A DNA stretch of 15,081 nucleotides, taken from positions 1 through 15,081 of the forward strand of contig CAZFBE010000016.1 in NCBI GenBank assembly GCA_964517115.1, written 5' to 3'. This document shows positions 7,300 through 14,307 of the stretch, piece by piece. The translations under genes and the position numbers were made by a program. Origin of the DNA: UBA6624 sp964517115 [NCBI: uncultured bacterium] (lineage in GTDB: Bacteria; UBP7; UBA6624). Numbering within the stretch: the stretch's first letter is position 1; each line of letters starts with the position of its first letter. The notes beneath the pieces were generated by a model. It searched no databases and was not told the origin of the DNA. It saw only the letters and a list, made by a program, of their open reading frames with translations.

Positions 7300-8246
7300 T
7301 TCCTTTTTTTGATTTTCACTGTGACTCACTGACGAAAGGCGGTGCTAAAGGTTTAATTGATAATGAGAAAATGCATTGGTCTTTACCAAGGTTTAGACAG
7401 GCAGGTGGAAAACTTCAAGTTCATGCCATATTTACGCCACCAGAATACAAGGAAGGGGATGCAACTTTGTTTGGAATGAAATATGCATCAGAGTGGAAAT
7501 CTTTTTTAGAAGACTCTGGAACCTCTGCAGTTCAAATAAAAAATGATCTTTGCAAGGAAGGACCCCTTTCACTATTATCTTTGGAAGATGCCTCCCCTCT
7601 TTCGGGGAACCTTGAAACTTTAGATATTTTTTTTGAACTAGGAGTTCGCTTAATCACGCTTGTTTGGTCTTGTGATAACGAAGTAGGTAGAGGGGTTATA
7701 AATGGGAAAGGACCAGCAATAACAAAATTTGGTAAAGATTTGATAAAAAAAATGAACGAAAAAAATATAATTATTGATGTTTCTCATGCAAGTGATGATC
7801 TTTTTTGGGAAACCGTCAAAATTTCAAACAAACCAATTGTCGCAAGTCACAGCAACTCTAGAAAATTAAGAAACCATCCGCGAAACCTGACTGATGAACA
7901 AATTAAAGAAATACAAAACCATAATGGGATAATAGGCCTTGTTTATGTTCCGAATTTTGTTGGAAATCCGCCACCAGGAACAAAAGATGAATGGAATTTT
8001 GAACTAAAGAACGGAATGGAAATGTTGGCAAAACATGCAGCACACATTGCAGAAGTTTCAAGTTGTGACAATATTGTTCTTGGAAGTGATTTTGATGGAA
8101 CAAGCTTCCCTGTTGTAGAAGAGGTTTCGAAAACACAAACATTGATTCCATTTCTTGAAAAAGCTGGATTCAATACTGATGAAATTGAAAAAATATTTTA
8201 TAAAAATGCAAAAAGATTCCTAGAGAACAATCTTCCAGAAAACTAG
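7296..8246 (+). CDS. M19-family (renal/membrane) dipeptidase
   Basis: This 316-residue zinc metallopeptidase of the M19 family hydrolyses dipeptides. All expected metal and catalytic positions can be seen: HCD (H8, D10), the bridging glutamate in SLED (E97), DVSH (H164), ASHS (H185) and the aspartate in GSDFDG (D265). A conserved NHPRNL block (R196) also fits the family. The protein has no signal peptide or membrane anchor, so it is probably cytoplasmic, unlike the vertebrate enzyme. The start is GTG, overlapping the aspS stop as GTGA, with GGA six bases upstream. Coupling to two tRNA synthetases looks like operon compaction rather than a shared pathway. It ends convergently with fixX, sharing four bases. 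Confidence 0.93.
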   Translation: MIPFFDFHCDSLTKGGAKGLIDNEKMHWSLPRFRQAGGKLQVHAIFTPPEYKEGDATLFGMKYASEWKSFLEDSGTSAVQIKNDLCKEGPLSLLSLEDASPLSGNLETLDIFFELGVRLITLVWSCDNEVGRGVINGKGPAITKFGKDLIKKMNEKNIIIDVSHASDDLFWETVKISNKPIVASHSNSRKLRNHPRNLTDEQIKEIQNHNGIIGLVYVPNFVGNPPPGTKDEWNFELKNGMEMLAKHAAHIAEVSSCDNIVLGSDFDGTSFPVVEEVSKTQTLIPFLEKAGFNTDEIEKIFYKNAKRFLENNLPEN

Positions 8247-8557
8247 CCACAGCGATTTCTTATACCATGGCCTCCCTTTGGATACACCCAAAGTATATGG
8301 TCTGGACACAATATCTGGCATGTACCACATTCAATACAGTTTTCAAAATCAATATCCAAATTTCCAGTATCTTGATTTTTTGTATAAACCCTTGCTGGAC
8401 ATGCCCATTGAAGGGGATCTAAAACCTCCCAATCCTTGGGATCGCCAATGCATGTTATATGGGTTTCATGAAAATGATCGTAGTTGATCGTGAAAAGTTT
8501 ATCCTCAATAGAAACAGTTTCCGTAACTGAATTGTTTGTTTTGTTTTCTTCAGTCAT
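8243..8557 (-). CDS. fixX: Ferredoxin-like protein FixX (ETF:quinone oxidoreductase small subunit)
   Basis: This 104-residue iron-sulfur protein is the 4Fe-4S partner of FixC, passing electrons from reduced flavin towards the quinone. Cysteines lie at 36, 53, 74, 77, 80, 84 and 103. The pattern CPARVY at 53-58 followed by C-x2-C-x2-C-x3-CP (74-85) is the FixX signature, as is the end LWVYPKGGHGIRNRCG (89-104). The acidic, low-complexity first 15 residues make it slightly longer than many FixX proteins. The ATG overlaps the fixC stop (ATGA), so the subunits are translationally coupled and probably made in equal amounts. The stop overlaps the convergent dipeptidase stop. Confidence 0.92.
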   Translation of the reverse strand: MTEENKTNNSVTETVSIEDKLFTINYDHFHETHITCIGDPKDWEVLDPLQWACPARVYTKNQDTGNLDIDFENCIECGTCQILCPDHILWVYPKGGHGIRNRCG

Positions 8558-9861
8558 TTTCCTAAAACCTTAAATAAATTATATAAATCTTTCGCCAACT
8601 TTGCAGGTGATTTCATTTTTAAAACACCTTTCAAAATATTTTTCTTCTTTTCTCCCTTTGGGGTTCCGTCAACAGTTAATAAACTTTTTGCTGCATAGCT
8701 TATTAACTGTGGGTATTCATTTAATATGTCTCTTCTTTTCCTGAAAAATGGAAAAACATCTTCGTAAGATTTTAAATCTTTTAAAATGAATGATTTTTCT
8801 AGTTTTTCTCTATACTCATTTAAACAATCTGATGAAAAATCACCTTTTTCAATAGCTTTTAAAGCGACCTCTCCAGCAATCCTTCCAGAAACAAAAGCAA
8901 AATTGCTTCCCTCTCTGTGAACAGCATTGACCATCAATGCTGCATCTCCCGTCATTAAAAAACCATCTGCTACTAATGTTGGTAATTTTTTATATCCTCC
9001 TTCAGGGATCAAATGTCCAGCATATTCAACAGTTTTTCCGCCTTTCAGGAAAGGACGAATGGCTTTATGGTTTTTTACATACTCTAATAATTCGTAAGAA
9101 GCAATTTCTTTTTCTGCAAAATCAGAAACGAGTGACCCTACTCCAACACTTACTGTTGTTTTGTTTGTGTACAAAAAAGCATATCCTAAACATCCTTTTG
9201 TAATGTCTCCAAAAACCTCATAAGAAGCTCCTTCATTTTCAGAAACTCGAAAACGATCTTCAATAACCTCTTTTGGAAGTTCTATAACCTCTTTCACAAC
9301 CAATGCTACCTCGCTAGGTTTTGGCCTAGTCCCAAAATTCCTTTTCCAAGAAACAAAAGCATTAACACCCTCTCCAGAAATAACAAGAGGGGCTCTGATA
9401 TCTCCATTTGGCCTGTCGGTTGAAACGCCCACTACCTTCCCATCCTCAACTATCAAATCTAAAACGACAGTTCCAGGAAGAAGCATTGCTCCGTGTTTTT
9501 TTGCCTCATTAGACATCCATTTATCAAATTCACTTCTCAAAACAGTATAGGCATGTGCTGGAGCTTCTGTTTTTGCCTTAAAAACATCATCGGAATAACC
9601 TAATTTTGTTATTGAGTCCCTGTCAGTAACCCAATAATTTTGCTCGCTAATAGACCTTTCCAAAGGAGCAGTTTTCCAAAATTCCGGGACAACCGGTTCC
9701 AAAGAAGAGGAATATATTATGCCACCCATTAAATTTTTCTCTCCAGGAGCCTTGCCTCTTTCAACCTGAAGAACCTTGGCTCCTCCTTTGGCAAGGGTTA
9801 CGGCTGCAGCATTACCAGCTGCACCAGCTCCAATAATTATGACATCAAAATTCACAGACAT
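8554..9861 (-). CDS. fixC: FAD-dependent FixC (ETF:quinone oxidoreductase large subunit)
   Basis: This 435-residue flavoprotein of the FixC/geranylgeranyl-reductase-like family takes electrons from an electron-transfer flavoprotein and delivers them to the quinone pool, or to a bifurcating FixAB in FixABCX systems. The N-terminal dinucleotide motif is IIIGAGAAGNAAA (8-20), ending in the ribose-binding acidic residue of QVERG (E34), followed by KNLMGGIIYSSSLEPVVP (42-59) and the APLERS block. A later FAD motif, DGFLMTGDAALMVN, and HREGSNFAFVSGRIAGEVA also fit. Length is normal. The start lies 20 bases after the pntB stop with no Shine-Dalgarno, inside a region with a 9-bp inverted repeat. No fixA or fixB lies nearby. 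Confidence 0.92.
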   Translation of the reverse strand: MSVNFDVIIIGAGAAGNAAAVTLAKGGAKVLQVERGKAPGEKNLMGGIIYSSSLEPVVPEFWKTAPLERSISEQNYWVTDRDSITKLGYSDDVFKAKTEAPAHAYTVLRSEFDKWMSNEAKKHGAMLLPGTVVLDLIVEDGKVVGVSTDRPNGDIRAPLVISGEGVNAFVSWKRNFGTRPKPSEVALVVKEVIELPKEVIEDRFRVSENEGASYEVFGDITKGCLGYAFLYTNKTTVSVGVGSLVSDFAEKEIASYELLEYVKNHKAIRPFLKGGKTVEYAGHLIPEGGYKKLPTLVADGFLMTGDAALMVNAVHREGSNFAFVSGRIAGEVALKAIEKGDFSSDCLNEYREKLEKSFILKDLKSYEDVFPFFRKRRDILNEYPQLISYAAKSLLTVDGTPKGEKKKNILKGVLKMKSPAKLAKDLYNLFKVLGK

Positions 9862-9869
9862 CTAGTAAT

Positions 9870-9899
9870 GAACTTAAAAAATTAAAGTTCTTTAAGTTC
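9870..9899. repeat. Nine-bp perfect inverted repeat at the pntB end
   Basis: GAACTTAAA (9870-9878) is the exact reverse complement of TTTAAGTTC (9891-9899), with a 12-base loop that contains a second AAGTTC (9885-9890) able to replace the right arm. The structure includes the pntB stop codon and ends just before fixC. It is too AT-rich and lacks the placing of a T-run needed for an ordinary terminator. Confidence 0.5.
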
Positions 9900-11315
9900 A
9901 TTGGTTAACTCAATGATCATCTTTTTTCCATCTCCAAACAACATTAGTGTATTGTCTTTTCCGAATAATTCATTTTCAATACCGGCATAACCAACACCCC
10001 TACCTCTTTTGTTAACTATAACTGTTTTTGATTTCCAAACTTCAAGAACCGGCATCCCTGCAATTGGGCTATTTGGATCTGTTTGGGCGCCAGGATTAAC
10101 AACATCATTAGCACCGATGACAAGAACCACATCGGTTTCGGGAAACTGAGGATTAATATCGTCCATTTCAACTAGTTTTTCATAAGGGACATTGGCCTCT
10201 GCCAACAAAACATTCATATGTCCAGGCATCCTTCCTGCAACAGGATGAATCGCAAACTGAACATTCACGCCTTTCTTTTCAAGCTCTTCCGTAAGCTCTC
10301 TAACATTGTGTTGAGCTTGGGCAACTGCCATTCCATAACCAGGAACAATAACAACCTTTTCAGCTGCTTCAAAAATCATGGCTGACTCTTCAGATCCAAC
10401 AGGTTTATATTGAATTTGTTCAGCACCCTCAACAGCAACTCCACCTTCTTGGCCAAAGCCACCAAGCATCACTGAGAACAAACTTCTGTTCATCGCTACA
10501 CACATGATATTAGTGAGGATAAGCCCTGAAGCACCAACCAAAGCACCACTTACAATCAATATTGTTCCCCCAACATTACCATCCATCAAAAGAATGAACC
10601 CTGCAGCTGAAGCAGCCATTCCTGAATAAGAGTTCAACAAGGCAATCACAACCGGCATATCAGCCCCTCCTATCGGAATGGTTATTGCTATTCCGAGTAT
10701 GAGAGTAAGCCCAATGAAGATATAAAGATTCATGGAATCAACTGGATAAGATCCTGTTGAAGTCATGATTATGAAGCCAAGGATAAGAATGAAGATGACC
10801 GCATTCAAAAAATGCTGACCCTTAAAGACTATAGGGCTCCCATTCATCCGACCATCTAGTTTTGCGAATGCTATATAGCTACCAGTAAGGGTAACTGCAC
10901 CTATCAAGATTGTTATAAAAATAACAACCATACTGGCAGATCCTCCTAGGTCCGAAACCGCACTTTCTGAATTAGAAAAGTTTGAAAAAAAGTAACTAAC
11001 TGCAACCAATGCTGATGCAAGCCCACCAAAACCATTAAACAAGGCAACCAATTGAGGCATTTGGGTCATTGCAACCGCTCTAGATGCATAGACACCGATA
11101 AGAGCACCCATTAATGCAAATGCCCCCACCTCAGTCCATGTAACGATATTCATTAATGGCAAAGTTAAGATAATTGCAAAAAACATTCCCCAAGCTGCAA
11201 GCATGTTTCCATTTTTGGCAGTTTTCACCCTTCCAAGCTTTTTGATACCCATTACAAAAAACGTTATTGCAACAAGATAACCAAAATTAATTATGTAATC
11301 AGGAACATTAAACAT
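9882..11315 (-). CDS. pntB: NAD(P) transhydrogenase beta subunit
   Basis: This 477-residue integral membrane protein forms most of the proton channel (domain II) and the NADP(H)-binding domain III of proton-translocating transhydrogenase. Hydrophobic helices fill residues about 5-290, with SRAVAMTQMPQLVALFNGFG (78-97) and GGADMPVVIALLNSYSG (216-232) as family blocks. Domain III carries GYGMAVAQAQ (326-335), HPVAGRMPGHMNVLLAEA (357-374), GANDVVNP (401-408), KRGRGVGYAGIENELF (436-451) and LFGDGKK (459-465). The position matching the E. coli beta-His91 is Asn94 here. The start overlaps the pntAb stop as TAATG and follows AGGAAGGGA at 11329-11321, five bases upstream of the ATG. Confidence 0.96.
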   Translation of the reverse strand: MFNVPDYIINFGYLVAITFFVMGIKKLGRVKTAKNGNMLAAWGMFFAIILTLPLMNIVTWTEVGAFALMGALIGVYASRAVAMTQMPQLVALFNGFGGLASALVAVSYFFSNFSNSESAVSDLGGSASMVVIFITILIGAVTLTGSYIAFAKLDGRMNGSPIVFKGQHFLNAVIFILILGFIIMTSTGSYPVDSMNLYIFIGLTLILGIAITIPIGGADMPVVIALLNSYSGMAASAAGFILLMDGNVGGTILIVSGALVGASGLILTNIMCVAMNRSLFSVMLGGFGQEGGVAVEGAEQIQYKPVGSEESAMIFEAAEKVVIVPGYGMAVAQAQHNVRELTEELEKKGVNVQFAIHPVAGRMPGHMNVLLAEANVPYEKLVEMDDINPQFPETDVVLVIGANDVVNPGAQTDPNSPIAGMPVLEVWKSKTVIVNKRGRGVGYAGIENELFGKDNTLMLFGDGKKMIIELTNELKEL

Positions 11316-11677
11316 TACTTTCCCTTCCTGTTAAACATTTGTAACATCCTGTTGGTAACCATGAATCCACCAACAACATTTATTGCTGCAAGCATTATCG
11401 CAGCCAGGGCAAGCCATCTTGCAAGCTCTCCCTGTGTGTTCATGGCCAATAAAGCACCAACAATTGAAATTCCAGAAATGGCATTTGATCCTGACATCAA
11501 TGGGGTGTGCAGGGTTGGAGGAACTTTTGTAATTAATTCAAAACCAATAAATGAGCCAAGAACTAAAAGATACAAACCAAGCATCATTGGGTCTAAAAGA
11601 GATGACTCAACAGCATTATTGACAACCTCAACCTCATCCGGATAAGGTAACCGTGGATGTAAAAACAAACTAATCAT
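11315..11677 (-). CDS. pntAb: NAD(P) transhydrogenase alpha-2 subunit (membrane part)
   Basis: This 120-residue protein is the separate membrane part of the alpha subunit found in three-subunit transhydrogenases. Three hydrophobic segments lie at about 31-49, 67-79 and 86-107. Between the first two is the conserved PPTLHTPLMSGSNAISG (53-69), with His57. A GTG at 11680 could extend it by one codon, but the ribosome binding site GGAGGG (11684-11689) is only three bases from that GTG and six from the ATG at 11677, so the ATG is chosen. It then overlaps the pntAa stop by one base (TGATG). With pntAa and pntB it forms the complete enzyme. Confidence 0.93.
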   Translation of the reverse strand: MISLFLHPRLPYPDEVEVVNNAVESSLLDPMMLGLYLLVLGSFIGFELITKVPPTLHTPLMSGSNAISGISIVGALLAMNTQGELARWLALAAIMLAAINVVGGFMVTNRMLQMFNRKGK

Positions 11678-12807
11678 CACTTGCCCTCCATGACATTTTT
11701 AATTCTTTCTTCAACTACCTTTCCAGAATGAGTAACCATCATTGGCCCCACAATCTCATCCTCAAGATCTAAATTGACTTTACCTTCCTTTAGCATATGG
11801 GTAAATAAATTTAAAATATTTTTTGCATAGACCACGCTGGAATGAACAGGAGTTAATGCAGGGATATTTTTAGGACCAAGAATATGAACTCCATTAAATT
11901 CAATATCTGTTCCTGGTTTTGTTAATTCGCAATTTCCACCATTTGCAGATGCCATATCAACAATCACAGAACCTGGCTTCATCTGCTCAACCATCTCTTT
12001 TGTAATAAGAACAGGAGCTTTCTTCCCAGGAACAAGAGCTGTACTGATAACACAATTCGAGACAGATATCCTTTGGGTCAAAACCTCTCTTTGCTTCTTT
12101 AGAAAATCTTCTGAAACCTGCCTTGCGTAACCACCTTCAGCAGAATTGTCTTCGTCTGAATCAACCTCAATAAACTTTCCACCCAAAGATTCAACCTCTT
12201 CTTTGGTCTCTGGTCTTATGTCAGAAACCTCAACCCTAGCACCAAGCCTCCTAGCAGTTGCTATTGCTTGTAAGCCAGCAACTCCAGCACCAAGTATGAC
12301 AACCCTTGCTGGAGACAATGTTCCAGCTGCAGTTGTCATCATCGGGAAAATTTGAGCCAGATGATTAGCAGCCATCAAAACAGCCTTATACCCAGCAATA
12401 TTGCTTTGACTCGAAAGACTGTCCATTGATTGTGCTCTTGATATCCTTGGCAAAAATTCCATAGAAATCGCAGTTACTTTTCTTGCAGCAAGCAATTTCA
12501 TTCTTTTTAAGTTTAAGAAAGGGTCAATAGAGCCTATCAGTATTGCAGAATCTTTTAAAAGCTTGATTTCATCCTCTGAAGGACACCCTACTTTAAAAAC
12601 ACAATCTGCCCCAAATGACTTTTTTTTATCAACTACCTTGGCTCCAGCTTTTTTAAAGTCTTCATCACTGATCAAACTTCCTGAGCCACACCCTGACTCA
12701 ACCAAAACCTCAAATCCTGAAGAAATAAATTTCTTGACAGTGTCAGGAGTTGCGGAAACTCTTGTTTCTCCACTTCCTGATTCTTTAACAATGCCAATAG
12801 TCACCAT
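11677..12807 (-). CDS. pntAa: NAD(P) transhydrogenase alpha-1 subunit (NAD(H)-binding)
   Basis: This 376-residue soluble domain I protein binds NAD(H) at the cytoplasmic face of transhydrogenase; the enzyme transfers hydride between NADH and NADP+ coupled to proton flow. It belongs to the alanine dehydrogenase/PNT fold. The hallmark RISRAQSMDSLSSQSNIAGY (121-140) holds the residues that contact the nicotinamide (R124, Q126, D129, S132). The Rossmann motif is ILGAGVAGLQA (171-181), with the acidic VSDIRPE (194-200) for the adenine ribose. The block VIVDMASANGGNCE (281-294) also fits. It lacks the membrane helices fused to PntA in E. coli, which are supplied by the next gene. The start is supported by AAAGGAG six bases upstream and by a good promoter just before it. 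Confidence 0.96.
   Translation of the reverse strand: MVTIGIVKESGSGETRVSATPDTVKKFISSGFEVLVESGCGSGSLISDEDFKKAGAKVVDKKKSFGADCVFKVGCPSEDEIKLLKDSAILIGSIDPFLNLKRMKLLAARKVTAISMEFLPRISRAQSMDSLSSQSNIAGYKAVLMAANHLAQIFPMMTTAAGTLSPARVVILGAGVAGLQAIATARRLGARVEVSDIRPETKEEVESLGGKFIEVDSDEDNSAEGGYARQVSEDFLKKQREVLTQRISVSNCVISTALVPGKKAPVLITKEMVEQMKPGSVIVDMASANGGNCELTKPGTDIEFNGVHILGPKNIPALTPVHSSVVYAKNILNLFTHMLKEGKVNLDLEDEIVGPMMVTHSGKVVEERIKNVMEGK
11684..11689 (-). promoter_or_regulatory. Ribosome binding site deciding the pntAb start
   Basis: GGAGGG on the minus strand lies inside the last codons of pntAa. Its spacing is six bases to the ATG at 11677 and three to the alternative GTG at 11680, which favours the ATG. 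Confidence 0.65.
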
Positions 12808-12813
12808 TTATTT

Positions 12814-12820
12814 CTCCTTT
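12814..12820 (-). promoter_or_regulatory. Ribosome binding site of pntAa
   Basis: AAAGGAG on the minus strand with a six-base gap to the ATG at 12807. It lies in the short leader expected from the promoter at 12833-12860. Confidence 0.7.
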
Positions 12821-12832
12821 CACCAAGAGGTT

Positions 12833-12860
12833 ATTCTAAATCTCAAAGAAAGTCAGTCAA
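12833..12860 (-). promoter_or_regulatory. Sigma70-type promoter of the pnt-fixCX operon
   Basis: On the minus strand TTGACT (12860-12855) and TAGAAT (12838-12833) are separated by 16 bases; each matches the sigma70 consensus at five of six positions. The expected transcript start near 12826 leaves a leader of about 18 bases holding the pntAa ribosome binding site. The -35 lies within the last codons of the marR-family gene. The pnt-fix block can therefore be transcribed independently of the upstream reductase and regulator, although read-through is also likely because no terminator is seen. Confidence 0.6.
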
Positions 12861-13265
12861 GTTTATCTTTTCAAAAACAAGATAAAAATACTTTTTTTCG
12901 CTTTTATTCAAGCCTTTGTCGATTTTTTTTAAAAAATTCTCCACAACCTCATAAAACATTCTCAGCAACTCAATCCCCGCAGGAGCAGTCTTTATAAGAA
13001 TTTTTCTTCTATCATTAGAAGGAACCTTAAAATGAATTAATCTCTGCTTCTGCATCCTGTTAACAACCCTTGTTATTGATGTTTGAGAAACTTTCAAGCT
13101 TAAAGATAAATCCTTCAAGCTAACCCATTTTTTCCCATTTTCAAGCTCCAACAATACTTTGACTTGTAATTTTGTATATTGGGGATAATGGAGAATTTTT
13201 TTTATTTCACTTTCAAGATGTCCTTCAAATTTGAATATTCCGTTTATTGCTCTTCTATAACTCAT
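12843..13265 (-). CDS. MarR-family winged-helix transcriptional regulator
   Basis: This 140-residue protein has MarR-family architecture: a dimerising N-terminal helix, a winged helix-turn-helix (about 35-95) and a C-terminal dimerisation helix. The recognition region is SLSLKVSQTSITRVVNRMQK (54-73), and the wing carries the family signature PSNDRRKILIK (86-96). Such proteins are usually repressors released by small aromatic or oxidising compounds. No cysteine is present, so thiol redox sensing is unlikely and a ligand is more probable. It overlaps the upstream reductase gene by 11 bases, so the two are co-expressed. Likely targets are its own operon (a palindrome lies in the 14257-14307 spacer) and possibly the pnt genes 35 bases downstream. 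No Shine-Dalgarno is visible. Confidence 0.88.
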   Translation of the reverse strand: MSYRRAINGIFKFEGHLESEIKKILHYPQYTKLQVKVLLELENGKKWVSLKDLSLSLKVSQTSITRVVNRMQKQRLIHFKVPSNDRRKILIKTAPAGIELLRMFYEVVENFLKKIDKGLNKSEKKYFYLVFEKINLTDFL

Positions 13266-14256
13266 CTATTTTTAATAAAACTTTCCCAATTGCATTCGAC
13301 CCTTCCAGATGCATATGGGCTTCTTTAATGTTCTTCCAATTGAACTCTCTGTCAATAAGGACTTTGAAATCACCTTTTGAAACCTTAGGTAAGATTTCAT
13401 TTTTCAAATCATCAAAACTGCCCATCGTGCTGCCCATGATGGTTTGATTTTTTATAAACAGATGAGGTAAATTAATTGCAACATGGCCCCCGGTCGTTCC
13501 ACCACATGTTACAAGTTTTCCATTTTTTTTCAAAATTTTCAAACTTGTTTTCCATGTCTTTTCCCCAGTGTGCTCCACGACAAGATCAACACCTTTTGGA
13601 GAAAATTCTTTAACCATCTTTGAAACATTGTCAGAATCAGGATCAACAAGGATGTCCCAAAATTCTGAATCTAATTGATTAATCTTGTTTCCCCTTGCTG
13701 TTCCAATTATTTTTGCACCACAGTATTTTGCAATTTGGCCTGCAGCATGCCCTACACCGCTACCGGCCCCCCAGATAAAAACGATTTCTCCATTTTTGAC
13801 TTTACCTTTCCTAACAACCATGTTCCAAGAAGTTAAAAAAGATAATGCAAAAGCTGCAGCATTCCTATCATCAATACGATCGCTTAAAGGAATCCATAAA
13901 TTAGATTTTTGTTTTACATAATTTGACAAAGTTCCATTGCATGTTTCACCATGGATTCCATAGCTTTCTGAAAGATGATCTCCTATTCCTGGAGAAAGAA
14001 GGACTCTTTGCCCTATATTTAAATTTTTTACCCGCGACCCCTTCTCAACAACAACTCCAACACCTTCAGAACATGGAACTATGGGGTACTTGATTCCTGG
14101 TAATCCTTTCCTGACCCAAATATCCAAATGATTCATTGCGGCATATTTCATCTGAACCACAACATCATCAGGATCAATTTTGTCAATAGAAAAATCTTCA
14201 AATGTCAAACTGTCCAAAGATCCTGGATTGCAAATAACTACTCTTTTTCCTTTCAT
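13255..14256 (-). CDS. Medium-chain dehydrogenase/reductase, quinone-oxidoreductase-like, zinc-free
   Basis: This 333-residue protein belongs to the MDR (alcohol dehydrogenase/quinone reductase) superfamily. The GroES-like N-terminal domain has AAMNHLDIWVRKGLPG (39-54) and PIVPCSEGVGVV (58-69), and the Rossmann domain has FIWGAGSGVGHAAGQIAK (160-177). The catalytic-zinc Cys of GxCGTD is Asn42 and the GHE motif is replaced by CSEG. The structural-zinc cysteine cluster is also absent. It therefore looks like a zinc-independent NADPH-type reductase rather than an alcohol dehydrogenase. The substrate is unknown; quinones or reactive enones/aldehydes are plausible. Position at the head of an operon with a MarR regulator fits an inducible detoxification role, which is inference. 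It is divergent from the NUDIX gene with a 51-bp spacer. Confidence 0.9.
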   Translation of the reverse strand: MKGKRVVICNPGSLDSLTFEDFSIDKIDPDDVVVQMKYAAMNHLDIWVRKGLPGIKYPIVPCSEGVGVVVEKGSRVKNLNIGQRVLLSPGIGDHLSESYGIHGETCNGTLSNYVKQKSNLWIPLSDRIDDRNAAAFALSFLTSWNMVVRKGKVKNGEIVFIWGAGSGVGHAAGQIAKYCGAKIIGTARGNKINQLDSEFWDILVDPDSDNVSKMVKEFSPKGVDLVVEHTGEKTWKTSLKILKKNGKLVTCGGTTGGHVAINLPHLFIKNQTIMGSTMGSFDDLKNEILPKVSKGDFKVLIDREFNWKNIKEAHMHLEGSNAIGKVLLKIDEL

Positions 14257-14275
14257 TAGTAAAAGAAATTCATCT

Positions 14276-14293
14276 TAATTCAATAATGAGTTA
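14276..14293. promoter_or_regulatory. Candidate MarR operator: 18-bp imperfect palindrome
   Basis: TAATTCAATAATGAGTTA matches its own reverse complement at 14 of 18 positions (seven of nine pairs), with half-site TAAyTCAw. It sits in the middle of the only divergent spacer next to the MarR-family operon (14257-14307). It lies just upstream of or across possible -10 elements for both directions: TATATT at 14292-14297 for the NUDIX gene and TAAGAT at 14277-14272 for the reductase gene. Size and place fit a MarR site, but binding is not shown and AT-rich DNA gives chance palindromes. Confidence 0.35.
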
Positions 14294-14307
14294 TATTACT
14301 CTTAAGT

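Noticed and set aside
9870-9899. Rho-independent terminator between pntB and fixC
   Set aside because: The stem is AT-rich and no T-run follows it; fixC begins only a few bases further on.
12563-12997. Plus-strand open frame of 144 codons
   Set aside because: Antisense to pntAa and the marR-family gene; its composition follows from the real genes and it would cross the pnt promoter.
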